From assembly GCF_037126465.1 (NCBI RefSeq), contig NC_088203.1, forward strand, positions 78,402,168 through 78,466,167: DNA of 64,000 nt, written 5' to 3'. Source of the stretch: Ornithodoros turicata. Taxonomy: Eukaryota; Arthropoda; Arachnida; Ixodida; Argasidae. The notes beneath the pieces were generated by a model. It was not told the origin of the DNA, did no database searches, and worked only from the letters and a program-made list of their open reading frames with translations. Positions within the stretch are counted from its first letter, which is position 1. Every line of letters begins with the position of its first letter. The position numbers were made by a program, and so were the translations under genes. This document shows positions 12,024 through 23,800 of the stretch, one piece after another.

Positions 12024-13119
12024 CCCCTACTACTAAGGGACACATTATTGCCGGAGGTGACGGAGCTCCAGCACCTGCTAACGCATACCCTAGTGACGCC
12101 ACTGGGTGTGCACATTAATTGAATTTAGGGATGTTCCCTTTCTTAGTAAGAAGCCTGTATTGTTTATGACAATATATCTCAGAATTGTAAAGTGTGATAA
12201 AGGGGAAATTGCAGGAAGATTGCAGAGACCAGGGGAAGTATGAAACAAGTAGAGCACGCGAACGGATGTGTGTTGAGATCAGGTCAACGGAGTGTGAAAC
12301 TGTAATCAAGGGTCGAATGTGCTGTGTGTTGTGTAACTCATCACTACTGATCCCTGACACAAAGCATCATCTCATCAGCCTGCTCCGCCTGGTAAGAATT
12401 ACATTGGGCTCTCAATTGCACCGCCGACACAAATCCAATCCTGTTCTGACGCATCCTTTTGTCCACCTATTCAGTAAGCATGTCGTAAGTGTTGTTCAAA
12501 CTCTTACGGTCTGATAGCACCCAAATAGTATTGTTTAAGCACCTCAAGTATTTTAATGATCGTTATGTGCACTAAATCAGACTGTTATGCAGGTTACCCT
12601 GTGTGTGACCTCCGGTTCCCGCTCTCAGCCCTCCTGAAGTGCTCACTACACAAGTTAACTATCCAAAACCTAAATCTTCCTTTTGTGTGCAAAGTGTGCG
12701 CTCAGTGTGTGTAGGATGTAGATCTTGAGGATCCATGCTTTGTATCTTGGGCTGCTCAAATACTCAAATATGCATGTTGTAGTCAAAGATGATGTAACAT
12801 GAAATGTTGTTCATATAGTTTATTGTGGCACTCAGATACTATCTTCGTAATGTGTCTGCAGAGATTGTTCCAAAATAGCAGTGTCATACATTATTGGGCT
12901 TCTGGGAAAAGTCATGTTTCACCTGAGACAGACCGCATCCTTGGTAACGGTGTCTGACACATTTTTAGCAGCAGCTGTTTTAATATAATATGCATAAAAA
13001 TGCTCCAACTATGACAATATGAAGAAGTTCTTTTGAACCTGATGGCAATTGATGTTCTGAGGAAGGAACACATAGAAAGGATAAATACATACAAAGCCTC
13101 AAATGCCTAAGAAATGAAT
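12024..13119. other. No gene identified
   Basis: A 106-codon open frame at 12194-12514 has no recognisable domain, and neither strand shows a family motif. The stretch appears to be non-coding or intronic. Confidence 0.35.
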
Positions 13120-13129
13120 GATGAAAGAA

Positions 13130-13213
13130 GGAAGTCACTGAAAAGGTTAGCCAGCAGTAGGGCTCGAACCCACATCTCTGGATTACCGATCCAGCCTCTT
13201 TAGTGACTTCCAT
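13130..13213 (-). repeat. tRNA-derived SINE fragment, minus copy
   Basis: Read on the minus strand, this contains the B-box GGTTCGAGCCC and an anticodon-arm-like stem (CTGGA/TCCAG) around a 7-base loop. No proper A box or acceptor stem closes, so it is not a functional tRNA gene. A plus-strand relative lies just downstream, and a truncated one at about 52733-52775. Confidence 0.65.
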
Positions 13214-13274
13214 GGGTGCGTCCCCTGAAGGATGACATTACCTTCAGATGACGCATCCTTGGAAGTCACTGGAG

Positions 13275-13370
13275 AGGGAGCTTAGCTCAATTGGTAAGAG
13301 CCCTGATCGATAATCCAGAAGATGTGGGCTCGAGCCCTACAGCTGGCTAACCTTTTCAAAGACTTCCTTC
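13275..13370 (+). repeat. tRNA-derived SINE fragment, plus copy
   Basis: TAGCTCAATTGGTAAGAGC is a good polymerase III A box, and GGGCTCGAGCCC about 45 bases on is a B box. The acceptor ends do not pair. Together with the minus copy at 13130-13213 it forms an inverted pair about 60 bases apart, in which GGAAGTCACT also recurs in the spacer. Confidence 0.7.
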
Positions 13371-15235
13371 TTTCATCATGAAGTTCTCTTATTCGAGTTT
13401 GAAATTTACTTGAGCTCTCTTCAGCAACCCCCTGTATGCTGCCCTCTGCTTGTTCAGTGACAGTCACGTTTTATGGGCAGGAGAACATTAGTCACTGTTA
13501 TTATACAGGCATAGCTCTCTGTCCAGCATGATCACCACAGAGCACGTTTGCAGGAACTCGCAGGTACAAAACCTGCGTAATAAATGTGTAATAACCTCAA
13601 ACACTATTATATATAATAACTAGGGCACGGAACTCCAATAGCAGATGGTCAGGCAGTATAACACAGGTAATCTTGCCATCACTATGTATTTCCCAAAATG
13701 CTGAAAATAAATTGATAGAATTACTGTAATGGATTGCCAAATTTTTCACCTTAGATACAATTTCAGCACTCTGTCTTTCACGTTTCAACATATACACGCA
13801 CCAAACCTGCAGAAGCTTGTGTGTAAAAAGAGTCACACACCTCATGTGCACCTGGCAGGTCAAAGTTGTATTGAGATATGTCAAGTGCTTACGTGCTCCC
13901 CACCTGTAGATTCCTTTAAAGGGCACAAGAAATTGTTAGTAACAACTTCACGCTATATACCACATTTATAAAAGAAATTGGTCCCGTACCTGACAGACAA
14001 CTGTTATGACCATTGCAGATGTCTTCCTCTCCTGTTCCTTCCAGATCCATGAAATCATCACCCTAACATTGTTAAAAAAAGCCATACAAATTTATGAAGA
14101 TCTCATTTCATAGCAAATTAAATGAGGCACGAAAGGCATCAGCGACGTGCCTTGCACCAAGTATGCGATAACTGAGATATTACCACTACGAGCATACAGC
14201 AGATTACAATCACATAAATAAAATACACAATTGCACCAAGCTGTGCACATATTCACACACACGCACACACACACAAAAAAAACATAACAGAGTGTGAGAG
14301 AACTGATGTTCTGAGGCTGGAACAACATAGACATAGACATCTTTCATCGATAACAGAGTGGCCTGTCTCTTAAGACTTCAACAAGTTTGTGTAACTCTGT
14401 TTTGAAACTGGACACAGGACGGCCATTTCCGATCAGCTGACCAAATTTGTTCGGAAAAGGAAGGGTGTCTCCTGACTTCCGTAGTTGGTCCGTAGCAGTG
14501 GAACTTTGTAAGGTGGCACAGTGATGGATTTCATACCGTAATGGCAAGTGTTTGTGATGGCGCTAAAAGATCCCGAATTTGCAAGGCGATTTTGTGTAAA
14601 TGTCTAATTTCCAAGTGAACACTTTGTCTACCGTAAGTATTTGCATGTCTTGAAGGAGCTGAGGGGCATTGCACCTGTAGACATGGTTGTCGTACACTAG
14701 GCTATCTTTTTTTGGTGCACTGCAATTTTATCGTAGTTGCCTCTGTGGTGTTTCCCCAGATTAGACAACAATAGTAGCTTGAGGTAAACTAAGGATTTCA
14801 ACTGGGTTGGTTTAGAATCCAGAACCCTCCTTTACTGTGTGCAGTATACTGCATATTACAAGGAAAACAAACAGAATAAAACTTGTACCTGATCCCTGCC
14901 TTGTATTTCCAACATTTGGTTCCACATCTAGTCTAAAGAAGTCATGAACTACATTGGTGCACATTGCTGTGACAATTAAAATGTTACACTTAAAAGCGGA
15001 ATACACAGCATCATTTTACGTACTGTGGATGTTGCTTACTGCATTGGCATGGCTGCATTCTGAACAACACACGGAATTGTACTGTATATCTTTTGATTTA
15101 GTGCGTAAACTTCAACCGGCTTCCATCCTTTGTTTTCTTTGTTGCGTAAATGATCTCCTGACATCTGCATGCCACAACGTAACTCTTACAAGCCGAGTAA
15201 TCACTGTATAAATTATACAGAAGACACTAACCTTG
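13371..15235. other. Unassigned sequence, no gene seen
   Basis: Frames are short and lack motifs. A CA microsatellite-like tract lies near 14255-14275. GAGAGAACTGATGTTCTGAG followed by GCTGGAACAACATAG at about 14298-14333 recurs in inverted form at about 52805-52840, marking a dispersed repeat. The rest is unassigned. Confidence 0.35.
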
Positions 15236-15530
15236 TCACGTCCAGATGCGACCGTCTTGGAAGATAGATTCAAGGAAGGCACTGCGGACTGCTGTAGGCG
15301 GATGTTTTTCGTACTCAAACCCAGTTGTTGCTCAACTGACGGGTTCCTCTCATAGTCTTCATTCTTCAAATGTGATTCGCAAAATCTGCACTTCTCTACG
15401 GCGCTGTCAGGACACCCTGCAATACCGTCAAGCCATAGCTGCCGCTGCAGTTGAACGCGCAGTATCGTATGGAACTGAATGCCCGCCGAGAAGTCTCGCT
15501 TTGACGGCACAACCGAGAGGCATGTCAAAT
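15210..15530 (-). pseudogene. THAP-like zinc-finger domain exon, possibly frameshifted
   Basis: The minus-strand frame contains CRFCESHLKNEDYERNP and then RLQQSAVPSLNL. This fits the second half of a C2CH THAP DNA-binding domain: Cys-x2-(Cys)-x-x-His, a D/E-rich turn, and the AVPS-type end. Upstream is GIQFHTIL...LWLDGIAG, matching the usual F-H...W-L stretch. The expected N-terminal Met-Pro-x-x-Cys occurs as MPLGCAVK in another frame about 25 bases upstream of the matching sequence, so a one-base indel or decay is likely. A donor-like AAG/GTTAGT follows the domain near 15231. THAP domains occur in transcription factors and in P-element-type transposases. No downstream exon is seen, so either origin is possible. 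Confidence 0.55.
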
Positions 15531-16430
15531 GAAGTCCAACAGTGTACCTCGATAAATTGATCGGTTGTTCGAAAAGACACAAAAAAAAGAAACCTTGGAA
15601 ATACACACACTGGTAAACGGCGCGCTAGATCTCGAAAGTCGTCGTAGCTAGTTCCGCTTTCCACGGAAGTCGCTAATAGGATTATCGCAGTTATAAAACA
15701 GGACGCAGATGTCGAAGCATGTACATACTTTTTATTTCCTATTACATTAAAAATGTTGGTTCTTGCAGAAAGTTGTTGTAGTGCTTGATCACGTGACGGC
15801 ATTCTGCGCGCTGATTGCATGGGCGATTGACGTCATCCCAGTGGGATGACCAGATGAGTTTTCTATATATGCGTGCGTTTTCTTGGTTTGACGCTAGGTG
15901 TGCCAGCGTCGGAGTGAACCGCGATGTTTAAAATTCGAGTTTACGAAAACTACGAGGTATTGAGGCATGCATTTTCGTATGTGAAGTTGCTTTTGTCTAT
16001 TCTATCGGTAGCCTGCGGAAAAATCCCTCCAGCTTCTGGTCAGAGACCCTTTAACAAATACGTAATGAGATACGCACATAGTACGCCGAGTTTAGATAGT
16101 AAGTGATGAATTTAGGAAAACGAGCTCGTCAAATTTAGCGGAATGAAGCAGCCAACGGAAGCCTTCCATGACCAACGGATGGCAGCTCCCTTGTGGTCAC
16201 GTTTCCTTGAGCAAGTCCGACTCCCGGTTTCCAAGTTACAAACATATTCTGAGTTGATGCCGATGGCGCTTGGTCGCATATGACGGTGCGACCAAGCGTC
16301 GTCATGGCATTACGGCTATAGTTTCGGTGTGAGAGATCGGGAAAGCTCACGTTTCGCAAGCGTAAAGCCAGGAGCTATCTCACTGCATAATCATTTTTGC
16401 AACCTACTCAGGTAAGTGGAGTTCAGGTAA
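15531..16430. other. Unassigned sequence
   Basis: No exon or repeat structure is convincing. A CRE-like TGACGTCA lies at about 15829, upstream of the THAP-like exon on its strand. That is suggestive only, because this word is common across the window. Confidence 0.3.
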
Positions 16431-17280
16431 GTGGAGTTTACTTATTTTATTATCTTATTGTATTATTTTATTTATTTATTTTATCATTTTTATTTCATTA
16501 TATTTATTGATCATAAATTATTTGCACACATTTATGAAATTAATCACTGCATTTTTTTGCTTTATATACGCCCAGATTATCTTCACAACCAGGAATCTCG
16601 CACAATCCAGCGTCATCACTGGAACATCCCATTTTCAGCCGGACTCCAGCATGGAACCATATCCTAGTTTTCGAATGGAAGTTGGGTGGTTTCAGAATAG
16701 AAATTCAAACTGCACTGGACCTAGCATGGATACTACAGCCTTGGGCAGCCCAGCTCCAGCCCGGAATGTCTTTCCCAAGCTGGTTCCACAATGGGTCCAG
16801 GCTGTTTTGTTTTACTTGGGGGGGGGGGGGTATGTTTATTAAGAAAAAAAAAGAAAGGAAATGTTAGCCAGGCAAAGAAAAAAACCATTAGAAAAAGAAA
16901 AACGGAAACACATAAGAAAAAGACGGATAAGGAAACAAAGGAAAGGAAAGAAAGAAAAAAAGAAGACGGGTTTGCTAGGGTTTGCGTCAAGCCATGGCAA
17001 ACGCATAATAGGTGTTTGTTACTACGATCCCAATGTGACGAGCCTTTGCAAACCTTGCATTGAATCCACTACCGGCTCGCTTCGTACTTCTCATGTCACA
17101 CCAGACAGTAATATTCCATCAAGTCATCCACAACAGTATTTGGGCGCCGTTCATTCCTGGGCGTCCTAGGCTTTGCTCTGCTCAATGTTTGCTGTGCGTT
17201 GCTTTTCCCTGTGATGTACATACCACCTTTACGTTTCCAAGTTGAAGCACTTGTTGCAATTTGCCCCATAGCGACATGAC
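16431..17280. repeat. AT-rich tract and dispersed-repeat fragment with G-run
   Basis: An ATTTTATTTATT-type low-complexity tract (16440-16510) is followed by TGGTTCCA-like sequence reminiscent of 28130-28260. Then come an 11-base G run (about 16818), an A/G-rich tail (to 16970) and a GTTAGCCAGGC motif shared with 740-960. No gene is seen. Confidence 0.5.
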
Positions 17281-17330
17281 GTCAGTAAACGCCATTTTGC
17301 CGCCGAGGGAGACACCATAAGTTATCAGAT

Positions 17331-17688
17331 GGCCAGTTCTCACTTGGCGACGCCCGACGCGACGTCGTGAGTGGGCGTCGGAAATAGACGCGCATTTCCG
17401 GAGTCGGGACAGGAGAAACGTCGAGCCAAAAAAAAAAAAAAAAAAAACTGCCATGCCGACCTTCTTTCACGACGTCGGCGAGAGCTGCCGAGAACGACAG
17501 CTGGCGACCAATTAGATGACACAAAAAGGCCACGCCTCCTGATTTTTCGTCTGCTTTGGACGACGAAATGCCACAGTGGTGGGAACATGAAAATCGTGCG
17601 CGCTGACCGGGCAGCGGAAATACGCCTCTATTTCGTACTTCCGCCCGCTCACGACGCCGCGTCGGGCGTCGCCAAGTGAGAACTGGCC
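17331..17688. mobile_element. TIR element (MITE), 358 bp
   Basis: The termini GGCCAGTTCTCACTTGGCGA and the complement form inverted repeats that stay recognisable for ~50 bases or more (GCCCGACGCG, CGTGAG, then looser). A 19-base A run sits inside. Flanking bases do not give a clear target duplication. No transposase is present. Confidence 0.8.
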
Positions 17689-18807
17689 CAGAGTTTGGGA
17701 AGTTAAGACTACAAAAGAAGAACCTAGAAGTACGTCCCAACTTTCGTGATTCTTGTGCAAGCATTCTCGAGCACACAGCCAATAAGTGTAGTCAGAGAAA
17801 ATTTGCTTTTGAGGCCAGGAACCATTTTTTTTTTGTTGTCTCGGGGGCGATCCGCTCTACCCAGGAGCGTGAGCATGAGATTTTTCTCATTTTTCCAGGA
17901 AATTCATCGATTTCAGTGAGTTTCGAAATCGATGTACCGCCGCCAGGTTGCAGTGACAGCGGAGCCGCCGCAGGAGAGGGTGGCGCCCCAGGGGAAAACA
18001 GCTAAGCGCGTAGCACTAGAGTGGACCACTTGCTGTGTAGTGTCATCTAACGCTCTCGCCCAACATTCACACAACCGCGCGTGTGTGTTATCTACCATGC
18101 TTTATCTACATGCGGGTTTGCGGAAGGGCGAGCTTGAGGAGCACAATATTATGAATAAGTCTGAGGCGTATGGAAACGCTGTAGGCTCACCCATGTTTGC
18201 TCTGAGTGTTCTATTCACTATGTTATGTCTTATCACAGAAATTTTAAATTTGTTTCATGCTTCATGCTTTGCAGTGGCATGTTATCTCATACCTCTGTCA
18301 CACGAGCCAATTTAGTGCAATTTTCGTGTGGTGCACTCCAACCTAGCGAACGTCACTTTCACTATGTGCTTGCTACACGACTTAAGCAAGTGCCACCTAA
18401 GCAATGATGGCAATTACGATAGATAAAAATGAACGGCGGCAAAAGTTTTAGGCGTGCGCCACAATACCTTCCTCAGAATGTTTTCTTTTATTTATAAACA
18501 CCTCCTGCAAGTTCTTCCAACATTAAACAAATTGTCCTCAAACATGTGCCACAAGAAAAATGGCTGCCGCCAGATCGCCGAGAACGCGAAGTTCTCACAG
18601 GCTGATAACTAGAGTAGTATAGATAGGATGAGATTCACAGACATTGCCACCAGGGCAGCGCCACCGTCGCGTCTGGGCCGACTTCACTCGCGTAGTTTTT
18701 CCCGCGCGTGGCGGGCGCCGCGTGTGCGGAGGGTTGTCCGCGCGCTTATAACATGCATGGACATGCAAAGAGGAGTCATACACAAAAAGTACAAGTTGAA
18801 ATATATT
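17689..18807. other. Unassigned sequence, no gene seen
   Basis: A 127-codon open frame at 17932-18315 lacks any recognised domain. GC-rich sequence at 18640-18750 has no repeat partner that I can see. It may be intergenic. Confidence 0.35.
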
Positions 18808-18942
18808 TATTAAAGCCAATAGTGCTGGGAATTGTGCCAATTGTGATGCCAATCAGGTGAAGGAGAAACACCCAGCCGAAAAACTTTCACCACCTGAAAC
18901 ACAAGAAACAAAACGCAAGACAGTACTGATAATATAATGTAC
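18808..18942 (-). terminator. 3' region with polyadenylation signal after the polymerase fragment
   Basis: Reading the minus strand after the stop, a GTAAGT...TTTCAG pair (53-base candidate intron, about 18896-18948) is followed by about 80 bases and AATAAA. This is a plausible transcript end for the source element. It is inferred from motifs only. Confidence 0.35.
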
Positions 18943-19665
18943 TTACTCAGTACCAATTTCACAGCTTCGATATGGGTATGACTCAATGGCATTAAAGAGG
19001 TATCTCTTATCATCATAGGGGATGAGTGCAGGCTTAGTTGTTTCCACTGTATACATGCATTGGCGCTTACTACATATGGTCCTTTGTGGATGACTTACCT
19101 TCACACTATTAAACGAAACATCTTGATATACATCATGATGCAATTCCTTACGAGCAATGCTTTTCTTAACACCTTTTGCTCTAGCAATTTGACTATCATC
19201 ACTCAATCGGATAGAATACATTTTTGCTTTCAGAGCCCCAACCACCTCTTCAATTATCCTACCCCCTATCTCATCCTTGAAGCGGAACAGTGACCCTTTA
19301 TTTTTATTGCTATAAAGTGGATGATCAGTGGGATAGGATGAAAGATCGAGGTGATCATCTGCAATCTTTTTGATTTCCTCTTCATACTTTGACGTATGAA
19401 ACACCACAATGATAGAATCAGTATCTGAATACGTGATGGCAATGGGACAATTCAACTTTTCCAAGAGAGTGTAATAGACAAATTCATACATTATCATCTT
19501 ACTATAATCTAAAATACAAAAACCAATCTGCAATGGAAAGCTACATTTTACCTTCCTTTTCTTCATCTCATACAACACACAATTCTCTGACAAAATTTCA
19601 AATCGAATGCAGTCATTTGAGGAGCTATATCTTTCGGCCTCCTCTTTGGTGAATGCTATCTTAAA
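18943..19665 (-). pseudogene. Type B DNA polymerase C-terminal fragment (Maverick/Polinton type)
   Basis: The minus-strand frame is open from about 19665 to a stop at 18943 (about 240 codons). It contains YSDTDS, the metal-binding motif C of family B polymerases, then KAKMYSI, KGVKKS and a C-terminal YDDKRYL. That order is characteristic of the protein-primed polymerases of Maverick/Polinton elements and related adintovirus-like elements. Palm motifs upstream of motif C, the exonuclease domain and the N-terminus are missing: the frame is cut where the dispersed repeat at 19656 begins. There is no ATG at the 5' end of the frame. Downstream (minus) is an AATAAA near 18811. GTAAGT and TTTCAG motifs 53 bases apart after the stop could mark a tiny intron. 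No integrase, capsid or packaging ATPase gene is in the window, so this is a remnant. Confidence 0.75.
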
Positions 19666-20495
19666 GGGACCCTGACCAGAAGTTCAACAAATATTTCGTT
19701 TGCATCTATTACGAAGGTATAATATGCCTCCAAGCCACACGCGAAATACTTTGGCTGTTCGCGACGGCAAAGTTTGCCAAACGGGGAGCTGAAAACCAGC
19801 TTTTCCTCCTCAACTCGCGCAATCGGCGCCAAAACATGCCTCTTTGTAGTAGAAATCCGCCAATTTCCGTGTGCGTGACGAAAACATGAGGTTCATGTTT
19901 CATTGGGTGCCCGGACCGGAAGTTGTTAGTGAGTTTGTGAGAGCGGCGGCATCCGGAAAGCGATCTTCAATATGGACGTCGAAGCAAGAAAAGCGGAGAC
20001 TTCGAGCCCGGGATCTTTTTCTGACCATTCTGCGATCGAGAAGGAAATGCTGTGTGCTGAACAGTTCGGGAGTCTCGCTTTCGAAACGTAGCCGATGCCG
20101 CAAATGCGAGCCGAAGCCAAAGCTCTATGAACATCGGTCACAGATGAAGCAAACATGATCAGTCGCCTGTTTTCGACAGACAGGTGAGCGATTAGCTTTT
20201 TAACGGACACTGTGATTGAACATGTAAACGTTCTCTGAAATTTCGTGTCCTCATATTTAATGCGTACTTGCTGTTTAAGATGCCGGTGCGGCTGGTGTGT
20301 CATAATGCCGAAGGAGATCGAATGCTTGTGCTCCAAGGAGCTCGAAAGCGCAGCCGAATGACAGCAATATGAGTGCATTACAACCCACGAAGATTTCCAA
20401 CTTCTATGCCTCGATATGACTGTCCTGAAGGTGGCATATTTTGAATTTCGTGAGCAGCGCGAACGTATGAGCGACCATATTAACAAGTAAGTCAC
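19656..20495 (+). repeat. Copy 2 of a dispersed repeat with short conserved ORFs
   Basis: This is the counterpart of 1009-1505. It begins GGGACCCTGACCAGAAG. An ATG at 19972 opens 39 codons to TAG at 20089-20091, with SAIEKEML and FGSLAFE aligning to copy 1. Further on, HNAEGDRMLVLQGA and FREQRERMSDHINK align to copy 1 and end at the same stop/GTAAG junction. Frameshifts break the second block, so this copy is decayed. Its insertion appears to truncate the polymerase fragment on its left. Confidence 0.6.
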
Positions 20496-20802
20496 ATGTG
20501 GCCCTGTTGAACGATGTTGGTTTGGTCCTGCATTGAAGTCGCTAAAAAGCTCCAGTACAGGGCGCAGCACATAAAAGGCGACACAATACAGAACTGTGAA
20601 TTGGAGAAAAGCAATATAGGTGTCGTGTGAGGCCCAAGAGAAGAGAGATCCGAACAACTTGGCCTCCAGCACACAAGTTAAGTTTATTCCATCCAATCAA
20701 ACCCAGCCATCTCCCCGCACGCGCAGCGTGCGCATACATTGATGCCGCTGATCATCCGCATGAACAGCTGCTCAAACCGAAACCAAAACCATGTCCACTA
20801 CA
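20496..20802 (-). repeat. Presumed 3' LTR of Gypsy element A (far end uncertain)
   Basis: After the pol stop the minus strand shows a purine tract (20803-20812), then TGTAGTGGACATGG, the expected start of a 3' LTR at 20802. An AATAAA polyadenylation signal lies inside. The distal LTR end could not be determined because no 5' LTR copy exists for comparison. Confidence 0.55.
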
Positions 20803-20823
20803 TTCCCCCTTCTCATGAGACTG

Positions 20824-23800
20824 TCACATCATCAGTCTGTTTGGTGGCCTTACGCGGCGGCCAAACCGTGTCACAACGACTGGCGCCTCTGATGCCGTCT
20901 GTGTGGACGGTTCCCTTTCGCAGCTGTCCCTTTCCGCTGACGATGCGCCGTCGGTGCCACCTGCATAAGTTGAGTCTCCTGGTGAAACGCAGGTCCGCTC
21001 CTGCTCTAATGGCGTTCCCATTTCCAAAGTCTCGCTCTCAGTGCCATTCATGTTCTCGTTGTTCTCCGGTCTGCTGAACGGCACCAAGTGCCTACGATTC
21101 CGCTGGATGACGCCGGTGGGAGTTTCGACCACGTACGGGCGCGGCCGTCTTGCAGGGCTGAGGACCTTCGCCATGCACGGGATATCCTGTACCCATACAT
21201 TTTCTCCCTCCGATAACGGACGAAGCACCCGTGCGTCATGCCTTCGGTCGAAATCCTTGCGCTGACGTGTTTTAACGACGCTGTGCCTCTTCTTGAACGT
21301 GACCGTTGACGGCAATTGAGGCAGTAGTGCGTCTTGCATTTTTGGAACGTTTGTTTGAAGTCGCCTGCCCATGAGCAGTTGAGCCGGGCTGTAGCCAGTT
21401 ACACCTGGAGTGTCCCTTGACTTCTGGATGAGGTCCTTGATCGTGCGACCTGTGCGCTCGACCTGGCCGTTCGCTTGCGGGTATCCAGGGCTGCTCGTCA
21501 CATGCTGGAATCCGTAGGTCCTTGCAAAATCTGCGAACAACGTTGAAGAAAATTGGGGCCCATTATCGGACACCAAGATGTCCGGAATTCCATGTCTCGC
21601 AAACATGCTCTTGACGGCGTTGATGACTGATGCAGCGATGGTCGACGTCAGCTGGACCACCTCTGGAAAACGGGAGTAGTAGTCCACAACAAGGACGTAA
21701 TGCCTTCCTTGCAGCTCAAATAAGTCGGCCGCCACTCGTTGCCATGGTCGGTTCGGCGTAGGCGTGCTGATGAGAGGTTCCGAACGCACAACCCTTGTCT
21801 CTACGCACTTCTCGCAGGCTGTGACAAGCTTCTCGATGTGTCGATTTACGTTCGGCCACCATACAGCGTCCCTCGCCCTGGCTTTACACCGTACGATGCC
21901 CTGATGGCCTTCGTGAATCCGTTGGAGTACCTCCCGGCGCATGGCGGTGGGGACAACGATGCGGTGGTCCCTAAGCAACAACCCGTCGCAGACTGTGAGA
22001 CTGTTCCGGTGCTTCCAGAATTCCCTCAAGTGAACGGGAACCTTGCAGGCTTTCTCGGGCCACCCCCTCTCACAGAGGCGCAGTAGACCCGCGCAGATGC
22101 CATCTTCTGCTTGACATTTGCGAATGACCGCTATATGGCGTGACATCAGTTCGCTTGCCGATGACACAATTTCGCCCACGAAGAGTTCCACTGAATGGGC
22201 TTTTCTGGTGTCGCCGTCTTCTTCCAGTGGCGCTCTCGAAAATGTATCAGCCGTCGCCAACAATTTTCCGGGAACGTACAGCACGCCGAACTGGTACCGC
22301 ATTAGACGTATTCTGAACCGTTGGATGCGTGGCGGGATCATGTCCAACTCCACCGATCCGAGGAGTATTACGAGTGGACGATGATCCGTCTCCACTTGGA
22401 AGTGAATCCCTCTGAAGAATTGGTCAAAGCGCTCGACTGCCCACGTGACGGCGAGGGCCTCCTTTTCGGTTTGACTGTAACGTTCCTCCGTGATTGTGAG
22501 CGATCTGGACGCGTAGGCCACCGCCCACCGTTCCCCCGTCGGCTGATCTTGGAGCAACACTGTCCCCAGTCCGTATGAGCTCGCGTCGGTCGAAACGGCT
22601 GTAGGGTACGACGGGTCGTACCTTGCCAAACAGATTTCTGAGCTCAGCATGGACTTGAGCTTGTCGAAGGCAGCTTGCTGACTTGGTCCCCATTCCCACG
22701 AATTCCTTTGCTGGAGTAGGGCTCTGATTGGGGCTGTGAGGTCCGAAAGGTGCGGGAGGAAGCGTCCAACGTGATTGGCCATTCCTAGGAGTCGTCTTAC
22801 TCCGCCGACGTCCTGAGGTTCTGGAAGCTTCCGGAGTGCTTCTACTTCCGCCGGGTCCGGGCTGATGCCTTGCGAGCCGACAACGACCCCCAGGAAGTTT
22901 ACTTTTGACGCTGAAAAGATGCATTTCTTCTTGTTCAGCTTTACTCCTGCTTCTGACAGGCGGTTCAGGACTTGACGAAGACGACGGTCGTGTTCTTCCT
23001 GTGACGAACCGAAGACGAGAATATCGTCAATCATGCTAACGACGCCTTCAAGACCTTCTAGCACCCGGCTCATCTGTCGCTCGAAAAACTCGGGCGCAGA
23101 ACAAATCCCAAAGGGAAGTCTTTTGAAGCAGTACCTCCCCATCGGGGTAATAAATGTTGTGAGCTCCTGGCTCTCTTCGGACAGCTTCACCTGATGAAAC
23201 CCTGCAGTAGCGTCAAGCTTCGAAAACGCTTTTGCGCTTCCGATGCGCCCCAGGATGTTCTCCACTGAGGGAAGAATATGACGTTCCCTCTTGACAACTT
23301 GGTTGAGACGTGTGAGGTCTACACATATTCGGTGACCGCCACCAGACTTCGGGACTACAACAATGCCCGCGCACCAATCCGTGGGCCGATCTACTTTGCG
23401 GATGACGCCTTCGGTTTCCAGTCTTTGTAGTTCGTCACGGACGACGTCGTAGAGCGGAATCGGGACCCTCCTTGGTACGCTCAGCGAGAATGGTTTTGAA
23501 CCTGGCTGTAGACGGATCACGTATTCTTCCTTCATTTTTCCCAAGCCTTCAAAAAGCTTGTCCGTTAGCGGTGCCTTGTCCGCGACGCTGTCGATGAACC
23601 GTACAACACCCAATGCTTGGATAGCAGGGAACCCGAGAAGAGGAGGATCTTGCGACGGCATGACGTAGACTGTTTGTACCGTTCTGTTGCCTTTCCAAGT
23701 TAATGTTGCTTGAAATGTCCCAAGAACCTTAAGCGGACAACGTCCTGGGCCCGTGAGCTCCCCTTCAGGCCTCTGAAGCTTCCTTGGTACTCCCGGGAAC

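Noticed and set aside
13275..13350. Possible functional tRNA gene
   Set aside because: A and B boxes are present but the acceptor stem does not pair, and a second diverged copy shows that it is a SINE head.
17282..17782. 166-codon minus frame and overlapping frames
   Set aside because: They lie across a TIR element and a poly-A run (poly-Phe), and have no protein family signature.
22424..22924. Long frame in another phase inside the Gypsy pol region
   Set aside because: It is a shadow of the 1061-codon pol frame, with a composition typical of an alternative phase.
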